Below, piece by piece: positions 12,750-64,000 of a stretch of DNA of 64,000 nucleotides. The notes beneath the pieces were generated by a model that was not told the DNA's origin, did no database searches, and worked only from the letters and a program-made list of their open reading frames with translations. Source of the stretch: Metaphire vulgaris (lineage: Eukaryota > Annelida > Clitellata > Crassiclitellata > Megascolecidae); assembly GCA_018105865.1 (NCBI GenBank), contig CM030845.1, positions 9,103,890-9,167,889 of the forward strand. The letters run 5' to 3'. Position 1 is the first letter of the stretch. The number at the start of each line of letters is the position of its first letter. The translations under genes were made by a program, and so were the position numbers.

Positions 12750-14812
12750 TTTTATTATGCACTTTTCAGAAATGTTCCGAATGTCGGAGTGGAGATTCGT
12801 GATGGACCCGTTGTGATCGATAGCAATCGGTTTTATAATTTTCCAAACGACAGTCGAAGGAAATCTTATGCGATTGGTTTCTATCCGCAGAATTCCGGTC
12901 AGAACAGTCCTGCGAATACCGTCAAATTCAACGAATACATTGACGTCGTAAGAGCCAAATACCGATCTATTGACACCTACTGTATGCTTGTGACCAGCAG
13001 TTTGAAGAATAAATTGTTTAATTTGTTTAATTTTACTAATAGTAATGAACTAATAATAATGTTAATAAAACGTGCGTTATAATATATAAATATAAATAAT
13101 AACAAGGTTTAAAATCTTGTGAAAATAGAAAACAAGACAACATTGCCAGTTTGCTGATATTATAAATTAAAAAGAAATTGTTCTTTAAATTAATTAAAAT
13201 TAATTAATTAATATGATATCGTTTAGCTATAAAGCCTAAAAGTCTAAACACGGCATATGTGAACTGCATTATTTCAAACGTAAGATCCGTGGTTCTGAAT
13301 AACGTGACCAAAATTAACTTGTGTCAAACACTTAATTTTTTATGCTTTTCATGTTTCAGTCGTTTCAATTAGTATAACAAAAAAAGAGTTCAGGGGTCCG
13401 GGTCTGCCTATTTGGGTCCAGATCTGTCGTGAGATTCGTGCATATTTTGACGAGAAATTTTATTCAGTTGAGAGATTGCCTATTTATTTCCAGGAGTAGC
13501 CTAAATTTTCAATAAACAAACGGTAGCAGGAGACCAGTTCAATCCTCTCAGGTCACTGCTCACTTTGCACAGAGGTGACTAGATTAATCCAGAGGCTATC
13601 GAGTCCCAAAAAACTTAGTTACGAGAAGAAGCAACTAGCGTTTTGTAAAATTTTAAAGCTTTTTAATATAGCCTACAGCCGCTGTAACGTCGAGTTTGTG
13701 TTCGTTAGGACACGAAGCTGTTTTTCGGTGAAGTCGGCGGATTGCTTGGTTCATATTTTGGAGACTACAACATGGATGGTGACCTGACCCAAATAGTCAG
13801 TATATTTGAAGGAAGGCCAGCAGTGTCGAACCATTGCAAAATTACGCTGTGCGACTGGACTATCCTCTACTCAGCAACGACAGTTCCTGTATTCCCAACG
13901 GAACGTTCAAACTATGCCCTCGAAGTAGCAGCTTCGGTCAGGTAGGTCCTGTTTAGTCGGATCTACAGTTCTACACCGATGCAGCAGACCTGTTCAAATT
14001 AATCATGTTCTTCTGATGTATCATCTTTGTCATCGTCATCATTTACAGCGATCACTATTTTAAGTTTAAGCGGGAGCGCTTCTGAGTGCTTCTTCAGAAG
14101 AGACGCTATACAAATATTTTGTTACATTACATTAAGATCGAAGTCGGCAAGAATTCGCAATTACGCAAATGTTTTGGAAAGAGCGAAAACTGTTGCAATG
14201 CTTTTGCAGCTGTTCGTCAACGTTTCGTCGAAGAGCGTTAAAATGGCGATTGAAGATCTGACTTCGCGATCAGACCAACTCATTCTAAAAGGAGTCGATC
14301 GTGACAGCAAAGATCGTCCCACAACAATACAGTTCCAACCGGTACTAATGGCAAATCACACGTACAGGATCAACTGGTTGAATGGAACTGCTCCGACAAG
14401 CCTCAATCTTTCGCTGCTCAACTTTGCCCAGTATGAGACGAGTCAAACACATACTGGCAAAAATACTACTTTATACTTGCAAAAATTATATAATTAGCAT
14501 TGACCATAATTTTCGCGTCAAATTTGCCCAAATTCCTCGGACCAGTTTGCCTAAAACCTCGGCTCATCGCACCTTCCAATGTATTAAGAAAATTGAGGAC
14601 TGTGATGAGTATTTATTTATTGATGATCGACTGGACAAGATTTACAACAAAGTCTTCTTATGCTGTCTGCCCTTTCGACATAGAGCCTGCGTCGATGTCA
14701 GCTTTTGGCTATGCTGGCTGCGGTTTCCAAAAGGTGCTATGACTGCAAATGATCTGTTACCGCCTGTCTGTGAATATGGTCAATGGCCATGTTGCAAATC
14801 TTGAACAGCAGA

Positions 14813-14853
<41 letters not shown>

Positions 14854-16318
14854 CTCATTGATTATATATGGACAATAAATATTCCAATGTGTATAACATG
14901 TCATACGGAAAATGGCTATGGCTGATGCACTGATGCTACATTCTGTTGTAAAGAATTTTAATGCTAAAGATTCAAAATATTAATAAAGAGAGAACGTGCT
15001 GAATTAAAACACATGCCAGAACATAATTTGTTGCTAAAAGTAAAAGGTAATTTTAACTGCGCGGACAATCATATTAATTTACTGCTTTTCACGTAAAAAT
15101 AGTAGTTAATCAATGCACATTCTGCTGGTAACCAGATAACTCAAATTACTTGAAAATCAAGATTAATATGAATACTGTTATTATTCCAGGAGCAGTTTCA
15201 TTCAGCTGGAGATTTGCTATCCTCCCGGAACCACTTTCACGAGTGCAGGAATTTATCTTCTGGATCAGATCACTGACACGGTAAAGCAAAATGCTTCGCT
15301 TTCAATGTCTTCGAGTCAGTTGGCGCTGGAGCAAACGTGGCAAGAAGCTCAGTATTTCTGGGATCAAACATCCAGGTACAGTGTAAACATGGAATCTCTT
15401 CTTTTAAACGTTGCAGGCACACGATCAGTGGCGGCTCCAGGATTTGGCAAGTGGGGGGCCGTTGGGGTGGCAACTTCTAATCATGGGGGCCAACCATTTG
15501 TTGTTATGTATGTAGCATTAAGTATAGGGTCCCAACAGGGGCACTGGGGGCCAGGCCCTCAATAGGGGCACGCCCCCGGGCCCTCCCTGTGGAGCCACCA
15601 CTGCACACGATTAATTTTGATCGGTTGGTGGAACTGATAGATTAGTCGAGCCTGTAATATATCCTCCAGATGTAGTTCCCGGTTAACCGATCAGCCCTGG
15701 AATACGTTTAGAGAATCCATATAGTAAAATTCGATCGCTAAGTGTAGCGGTAGCCCTATAGTGATAATATTCGATATCGCTGATCTCCCAAAATGTCATG
15801 ACTTGCATTTTTTCTATAATGTTCATTTTCAAGAAGTTTTCAGTGCCTTTTCGTGTGATAATTTTGGGTATTATAACGCAAAGGTGAAAACAAAAATACC
15901 TGAAGACGCTGTTGAGAACAGCGGACATTTTTGTTTGTCCTATATATAGACCTAAAGAATAAGATTACCAGAAAATTTTCTAAATGGACCTCTGCAAAAG
16001 AATAAGATCTAGATTTTCGCGGTTATAACAATATAACAGTTTTGTCGTTTGAGGCTCTATTTCCAGCGCACTGTATTCAATTGTGACTTCGCATCATGCA
16101 AGCAATCCCGGTGACATGACTTTTGTGTCAAATCTTTGCTGAAATCGGAGTACCGTATATATGTTGTGCGTTTCTGTTTGAACTCTAGCCTGTTGTACGT
16201 AAAACTGCAGTCAATTTGGACGCCAGATGGATTCAGCTACTGCGCTAAAGACGGATGTCACTTCGTCAACATCGTTGCTAACGTCACGTACCAAGAATCA
16301 TATCAGTGCGACGACTGA
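1..16318 (+). CDS. CEMIP: CEMIP/KIAA1199-like protein, 5'-partial, 16 visible exons
   Basis: Exons (mine, phases checked): 1-267, 679-840, 1786-1958, 2369-2557, 3047-3249, 3412-3481, 7659-7787, 9952-10050, 11305-11426, 11712-11747, 12103-12198, 12770-12947, 13709-13941, 14210-14430, 15190-15375, 16189-16318. The product aligns end to end with the G8 plus right-handed beta-helix core of vertebrate CEMIP/TMEM2. Signatures are FGYKFIGVDAGG, GDRIVVATSDYD, FFDFDTFGG, LSIHHCFSRCVTIH, GTLLPSDRD and VRGGDVWIHNAM. CEMIP is a secreted or ER protein that binds hyaluronan and promotes its breakdown; TMEM2 is its membrane relative. Function here is inferred from homology. Both GG (ILEI-like) domains of the human protein are absent. 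The 5' end lies left of the window. Exon 13 (13709-13941) has a length that breaks the frame, so the gene is either disrupted or has a sequence error there. Confidence 0.9.
500..640. repeat. (ATC)n and (AT)n microsatellites in CEMIP-like intron 1
   Basis: An (ATC)n run lies at about 508-541 and a pure (AT)n run at about 589-632. On the minus strand the first reads as a poly-Asp ORF, which I treat as an artefact. Confidence 0.9.
841..1785. other. CEMIP-like intron 2
   Basis: AT-rich intron. The only structure I see is a (GA)n tract at about 1658-1709, interrupted once by GGA. No further exon-like homology was found. Confidence 0.6.
1786..3481 (+). CDS. CEMIP: CEMIP-like exons 3-6: beta-helix core, first half
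   Basis: Exons 1786-1958, 2369-2557, 3047-3249 and 3412-3481 join in phases 0, 0 and 2. They read GILTRNIKIHGEMQSSCY, then FFDFDTFGG, NMGQQHLGRYPIHYHH, LSIHHCFSRCVTIH, VGYDTLGHCFFLEDG, GTLLPSDRD and FWIPHPDNYLTNNSAAGS. Residue order matches vertebrate CEMIP without gaps. The His-rich LSIHH/CVTIH stretch and the GHCFF motif are the best conserved parts. Confidence 0.9.
2035..2215. mobile_element. hAT-type MITE, CAGTGGCGGCTCC family
   Basis: It starts CAGTGGCGGCTCC and ends with the imperfect complement (GAAGCCGACACTG). The flanks GCTAGGGT (2027-2034) and ATTAGGGT (2216-2223) agree at 6 of 8 bases, as expected for a worn 8 bp duplication. The family recurs at 15426-15603 and 36430-36613. No coding capacity. 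Confidence 0.7.
2908..2982. repeat. (TTG)n(TTA)n microsatellite
   Basis: A short TTG run passes into a long TTA run inside CEMIP-like intron 4. The Tyr-rich ORF across it is low-complexity and not a gene. Confidence 0.9.
3482..3656. other. Start of CEMIP-like intron 6
   Basis: Short AT-rich stretch between the exon 6 donor (GTAAGC) and the Tigger element. No other feature. Confidence 0.6.
3657..7039 (+). mobile_element. Tigger/pogo DNA transposon, near full length, degraded
   Basis: The ends are inverted repeats: GGGGAGAGTCACTAAAGATG at the left matches the complement of CATCTTGGGTAACTCTCCCC at the right with a few differences. Both ends are flanked by TA (3655-3656 and 7040-7041), the pogo-type target duplication. 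Further GATGCCCATGGGCAT-like blocks sit inside each end (about 4031 and 6804). The 3383 bp element carries a broken transposase and a PHD-like finger and lies in CEMIP-like intron 6, sense to the host gene. Confidence 0.9.
4238..6475 (+). pseudogene. Tigger-type DDE transposase with C-terminal PHD-like finger, frameshifted
   Basis: The ATG at 4238 opens a CENP-B/Psq-type N-terminus (SARGHYGVENLKEALHKVKN) and meets TGA at 4367. The frame resumes from 4369 with KTLSRHLNG and runs to 4965 through a CENP-B HTH region (CAGKNWLRGFLARHPEL) and the first DDE Asp (FNMDESGL). It shifts again near 4950 and continues 5018-5248 with VLIVDGHGSHK (second Asp). Further shifts lie around LQPLD (third Asp). 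The C-terminal block at 5256-5486 reads FGSAYMKTCTMEKAVSGFR. A Lys-rich segment at 6107-6280 leads to CIICGETF and, in the next frame, CKKCKEWCHVECSGG and GFVCDFC. At least four frame breaks mean it cannot make active protein. Confidence 0.85.
7250..7625 (+). mobile_element. LINE 3' fragment (RT C-terminus and 3' tail)
   Basis: The stretch NLRDLIEAYRILTNKVEMPG followed by KRKHYDRTRGHSMKLFKKR is typical of the C-terminal end of non-LTR reverse transcriptases. With frameshifts it continues to a tail like VNEFKTYLSNLGY and a stop near 7535. The 3' UTR includes GGTTCTGACACAGGGCAGTC, shared with 40300 and 60092. It is 5'-truncated. Clade not assigned. Confidence 0.75.
7659..12947 (+). CDS. CEMIP: CEMIP-like exons 7-12: beta-helix core, second half
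   Basis: Exons are 7659-7787 (FFFLFHRVPTG, PLGSFVNNRAHANT), 9952-10050 (FIDRGVKTD), 11305-11426 (LPRVPAIILNFTGYMNNVG, VRGGDVWIHNAM), a 36 bp microexon 11712-11747 (LSDNDVAVQM), 12103-12198 (LPYDQGSHQEVVNS) and 12770-12947 (VEIRDGPVVIDSNRFYNF). All junctions keep the frame. The donor after 10050 (ccc|gttttc) is poor and was chosen because phase 0 is required by the next exon. Confidence 0.8.
7788..8400. other. CEMIP-like intron 7 left of the mariner-like element
   Basis: A GC-richer stretch at about 8130-8330 (CCAGAGGGCAGGGTCC, GGCGGGATTTCTTCGG) differs in composition from its surroundings and together with 9535-9680 could be an older repeat split by the mariner-like insertion. Not identified. 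Confidence 0.35.
8401..9531 (-). mobile_element. Mariner-like element with long inverted repeats, internally deleted
   Basis: The ends read CAGGGTGTAAAAG and its complement, flanked by TA (8399-8400, 9532-9533). The inverted repeats extend more than 100 bp with mismatches (TTGGCCATATTT and AAAGATATCAGCATGAAAT are recognisable in both). The transposase lies on the minus strand and lacks its N-terminal half, so the copy is non-autonomous. It lies in CEMIP-like intron 7. Confidence 0.9.
8667..9310 (-). pseudogene. Partial Tc1/mariner transposase (catalytic domain only)
   Basis: The catalytic triad is visible: VFTDGKAF (first Asp), FIFQQDGALAHSA (second Asp) and LNSPDINPLDFHVW (third Asp). By my count 32 residues separate the second and third Asp. 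The frame is open upstream of residue MWGVGRKGY to about 9310, then meets the inverted repeat. The N-terminal paired-type DNA-binding region is absent, so about 215 of the usual ~340 residues remain. The retained frame has no stop codon, which points to a recent deletion. Confidence 0.85.
9560..9835 (-). mobile_element. Probable LINE 3' tail with (ATT)n end, antisense
   Basis: The complement of 9765-9810 reads CACACAGGCTTACTTAGC...AAATCACCTTAAATCG and runs into (ATT)n at 9692-9761. The same arrangement in sense orientation occurs at 20310-20370 and 63420-63470. Confidence 0.6.
10414..11053. mobile_element. TTAA-flanked MITE (piggyBac- or Kolobok-like)
   Basis: The left end is TTAACCCTCATCCGAACAAG and the right end CTTGTTCGGATGAAAGTTAA, complementary except for about two bases, with TTAA at both outer edges. 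A GGGGGTCTG motif near the left and GGGGGTCTGATCCGACCCC near the right also match. No coding capacity. TTAA duplications are shared by piggyBac and Kolobok, so the superfamily is open. Confidence 0.7.
11617..11685. repeat. (AAT)n microsatellite
   Basis: About 23 uninterrupted AAT units just upstream of the acceptor for the 36 bp microexon. Confidence 0.95.
12295..12750. repeat. Large compound (CTA)n / (TAG)n / (CTA)n array
   Basis: About 95 bp of (CTA)n is followed by TTA, AAT and GTT units, about 170 bp of (TAG)n interrupted by two GGCCCAGGCC-type inserts, CAGCAG repeats, and another (CTA)n run. The (CTA)n and (TAG)n blocks are complementary, so strands can fold back. The array ends about 20 bp before the acceptor of exon 12. 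Leu-, Ser- and Tyr-rich ORFs here are artefacts. Confidence 0.95.
13709..16318 (+). CDS. CEMIP: CEMIP-like exons 13-16 and stop codon
   Basis: Exon 13709-13941 begins LFFGEVGGLLGSYFGDYNMDGDLTQ-like sequence and ends PNGTFKLCPRSSSFGQ in a different frame; the switch lies at about 13800-13816. Exon 14210-14430 reads HTYRINWLNGTAPTSLNLSL, 15190-15375 reads ICYPPGTTFTSAG and AQYFWDQTS, and 16189-16318 reads DGFSYCAKDGCHFVNI and ends QCDD-stop. The human protein continues about 250 residues further with a second GG domain; here the gene stops and poly(A) signals follow. Confidence 0.85.
14818..14851. repeat. (CT)n microsatellite in CEMIP-like intron 14
   Basis: A (TC)n run with one G interruption. 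The rest of the 759 bp intron (14431-15189) shows no other feature. Confidence 0.9.
15426..15603. mobile_element. hAT-type MITE with exact 8 bp duplication
   Basis: Starts CAGTGGCGGCTCC, ends GGAGCCACCACTG, and is flanked by CACACGAT on both sides (15418-15425 and 15604-15611). It lies in the last CEMIP-like intron. Confidence 0.9.
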
Positions 16319-16332
16319 ATAAAATAAATAAA
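16318..16332 (+). terminator. Poly(A) signals of the CEMIP-like gene
   Basis: Three overlapping AATAAA hexamers start at 16318, 16323 and 16327, directly after the TGA stop. This implies a very short 3' UTR, or use of a further downstream signal that I did not identify. Confidence 0.7.
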
Positions 16333-16409
16333 GATATTTTCGATAAAAATTATCGACTTTAATAATTATCCTTGCTAGACGGATAATAACCGAGACGCCA
16401 GATCTCGAT

Positions 16410-16651
16410 CAGAGATGTCAGTGGGTTGGGTTAACCCATTTGTTTGGCTGGGTTGGGTCAGACTTTACCATGTTTATGGTGGGTTGGGTTGGGCTGGATT
16501 GGTCAGAAAGAAAGTCATGGTTTAAGAAATTGCAATGTATTGCGGTGGGTTTGGTTGGGTCAAGTAACCCTATTGCCGGCATGAGTTGGGTTGGGTTGGA
16601 GATTTGATGAGTTGGGTTGGGTTATAAAATATTGACTCATGGACATCTCTG
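16410..16651. mobile_element. MITE with CAGAGATGTC ends and GGGTT-rich interior
   Basis: The left end CAGAGATGTCAG and right end GGACATCTCTG are inverted. The interior is dominated by TTGGGTTGGG-type repeats on the + strand. The flanks (ATCTCGAT/ATCTAGAC) are only weakly alike. It sits just downstream of the CEMIP-like poly(A) signals. Confidence 0.7.
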
Positions 16652-16929
16652 ATCTAGACAATGACAGATACAGGAACAAGCGATTTGCGGAATGCACAGC
16701 CAGCCAGTCTGGCGTAATTTTGAAGCGACATGTCAAATAACGTTATTCAGCTATGGAAAAAGCACAGACGGCTACAGTAGAACGCTTCTGGCTAAAGATT
16801 AGAAACTTACTTTAGCTTTTGTTTTACTTGTTTATATTCTCTCGATATCTCTGGTAAAAAATCAATGACATTTTGTTTTTCCTAAATCTTGATTTTCTCA
16901 AAATTTTATTGACAATTTTATTCTGTGAA

Positions 16930-17128
16930 AATAGACTTAGACTTGTTTTAGCTGCCATTACTTTCCCTAGACCCACGTTTAACCTTCGCAGCATCACACT
17001 GCTCCTCAGTTTACTACCGCCCTCTAGCGAGTAAGGCTGAGTCGACCTTAGGGTTCCTGCGGGGATCGAACCCGCTACCTTCTGCTTCATCGTCCAGAGT
17101 TGTTACCACTCTGCTAACTTCCCGCCCC
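16930..17128 (-). repeat. tRNA-derived SINE, minus strand
   Basis: The complement starts GGGGCGGGAAG and has an A box (TAGCAGAGTGG) and a B box (GGTTCGATCCC) with tRNA spacing. It continues into a non-tRNA body containing AAGGTCGACTCAGCCTTACT and a TAGAGGGCGG block. The same body follows a second tRNA-like head at 35441, so this is a dispersed SINE and not a tRNA gene. Confidence 0.75.
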
Positions 17129-17478
17129 ATCACCCACGAAATCATAGCAAAACGAATTCAACGACACGTAGGCCTACCATTTACGAGTACTAGAAGGCTC
17201 AATATGAAAGCGTATAGAGACCCTTGTGGCGATTATGAACTCCATCGCAATGTATGTATAATACGTGCTTCAGATAAATGATTTCCAGCAGAAAATGACA
17301 GACCTATACTTTGCGCGCTCAATCTGCTGCTGCCAAAAAGCGAAGTCGTGTTTTAAAACTTTCCTGATTTGCATATCAATGCGAGTCTTTTCTTGGTAGT
17401 TCCCTTTTGAAAGCGTCTACCTTCGACGTTCTTGTTTTGACGCAGGTGCATGCCAAGCTTGTTTGCTTTTACTTAAGG

Positions 17479-18006
17479 CAGAGGTACTCAAACTTTTTTG
17501 AAGCCGGTCCACGTTTCGTCTTCCATCGTTCGTGAGGGTCCACTAGTTGCAAGGGAAGTCCTATTATTCCTATGCCTACTACGGCGTAGTAGGCAACTGC
17601 GAGTAAATACGGACCCTCTTAATAGACTGTTATAAGTGCGCCAAGACAATAGAACAAAATGAGAAAACTAAAATGCAAATAATAAATTTTAGGCTTTATG
17701 ACATGATAATGCCCCGCCCAACCTAAAAACTGTTTTCAAGGTCATTAGTTTTCGTAGCGGGGACCTGAGGCAAAACCCCAGTCGCAGAACTTTTCAGCAT
17801 TGTTAGAAATAGACGGTGAGCTTTGGTGCATATTTTAAAGAATTTAATCATGATTTATTACTGAGTGACCAAAGGCTGTAATAAAGCTGGAACAGTACTA
17901 CGACAGAATTACATAAAACACACATTGCCAAAGAGCTGCGGCGGTCCACAAGAACCAGCCTTGCGGTCCGGACTGTGGAACGCGGGCCGCGGTTTGAGTA
18001 TCCTTG
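17479..18006. mobile_element. hAT-type MITE (CAGAGGTACTCAAAC ends)
   Basis: Starts CAGAGGTACTCAAAC and ends GTTTGAGTATCCTTG. Flanks ACTTAAGG (17471-17478) and ACTTAAAG (18007-18014) match at 7 of 8 bases. CAGRGGTACTCAAAC ends are typical of hAT non-autonomous elements. It lies about 460 bp upstream of the netrin-receptor start codon. Confidence 0.85.
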
Positions 18007-18149
18007 ACTTAAAGGGAAGCCTTGACACCGCTTCCTCGTCGCCAATCGTCCTTCTTCGAGCAGTCGTCTAGGGGAACTGTCGACGATTCTTCGTGAACCC
18101 AAATTATCAAAGCACCTCACTTCACTTGCTCTGTAGCTTTGTGGTTGAA

Positions 18150-18417
18150 CGAAAACGCCCCGATGGCTGCCTCCCGATGCGCATCTGCGCCGCGCCTCCG
18201 CCGCCGCCGCCGCCACCGCCGCGGCGCCCTGTGAACACGTGACTAGCCAGAGTGTGCAGGTGGTCGTGTACTCGCACCAGCAGCAGTAGCAGACGTCAGA
18301 GATCGAAGAGCAGCCGACAGTCGTCTTTTGGCGGTTACAGCGTCGCTACCGAATTGTCGGCGTATGCGATAGAAATTGCGACTGGTGAATAGTGTTCGGA
18401 CACTAGAAACTAGGAGT

Positions 18418-18469
<52 letters not shown>

Positions 18470-18471
18470 CG
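18150..18471 (+). promoter_or_regulatory. CpG-rich putative promoter/5' UTR of the netrin receptor
   Basis: A CCG/GCC-rich stretch (about 18181-18230) stands out from the AT-rich surroundings and is followed by an E-box CACGTG at 18236-18241. A (GA)n tract at 18421-18465 runs almost to the start codon. An in-frame TAG at 18466-18468 precedes the ATG. No TATA box was recognised and the transcription start is unknown, so the promoter call is inference from base composition and position. Confidence 0.4.

Positions 18472-64000
<45,529 letters not shown>

Noticed and set aside
12252..12762. Leu-, Ser-, Tyr- and Val-rich ORFs on both strands
   Set aside because: Translations of the CTA/TAG trinucleotide array.
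16410..16651. Telomere-like GGGTT repeats
   Set aside because: Irregular units bounded by inverted CAGAGATGTC ends; a MITE interior, not a telomeric array.
17037..17128. Possible true tRNA gene
   Set aside because: A and B boxes are present, but the same non-tRNA body follows a second copy at 35441, so it is a SINE.
17848..18216. Minus-strand ORF starting MAAAAAEARRRC
   Set aside because: Shadow of the CCG-rich stretch and part of the hAT MITE; no domain or splice support.

Overview
This is metazoan nuclear DNA, about 60% A+T by eye. Genes are split into small exons with GT-AG introns, transposon debris fills the introns, and microsatellites are abundant. The gene content (a CEMIP/TMEM2-type protein and a DCC/neogenin netrin receptor) and the repeat types (hAT miniature elements, a Tigger element, non-LTR retrotransposon fragments, a tRNA-derived SINE) suggest a marine invertebrate. 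I cannot name the phylum. Nothing bacterial is present: no operons, CRISPR or rRNA.

Region 1 (1-16318, + strand): the 3' part of a CEMIP/KIAA1199-like gene. Sixteen exons join in consistent phase from a G8 domain that is open at the left edge to a stop at 16316-16318, followed by overlapping AATAAA signals. Unlike the vertebrate protein, the visible part lacks both GG (ILEI/PANDER-like) domains. Its introns hold a 3.4 kb Tigger element with TIRs and TA duplications, a deleted mariner-like element, LINE 3' ends, hAT MITEs and long trinucleotide repeats. Exon 13 has a frame break.

Region 2 (16340-18471): a 2.1 kb spacer with a GGGTT-rich MITE, a tRNA-derived SINE, a 528 bp hAT MITE, and a CpG-rich stretch with a (GA)n tract just before the next start codon.

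Region 3 (18472-64000, + strand, running off the right edge): a DCC/neogenin/frazzled/UNC-40 netrin receptor. There is one signal-peptide exon, then a 21.4 kb first intron, then 26 more exons. These encode four Ig domains, six FN3 domains, a linker, a transmembrane segment and much of the cytoplasmic tail, including the P1 motif. The architecture matches vertebrate DCC. Odd points are a GC-AG intron inside Ig1 and a frame break in FN3-1. The introns carry at least ten hAT-type MITEs, many with exact 8 bp target duplications, including one nested inside another, and a composite of two MITEs around a tandem duplication. A 2.7 kb hAT-like element carries a degraded protein of a family I do not recognise functionally.

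The two host genes have unrelated roles (matrix glycan metabolism or adhesion; axon guidance and cell migration), and nothing shows they act together. I found no convincing new multigene system. The most unusual material is in the mobile-element structures.
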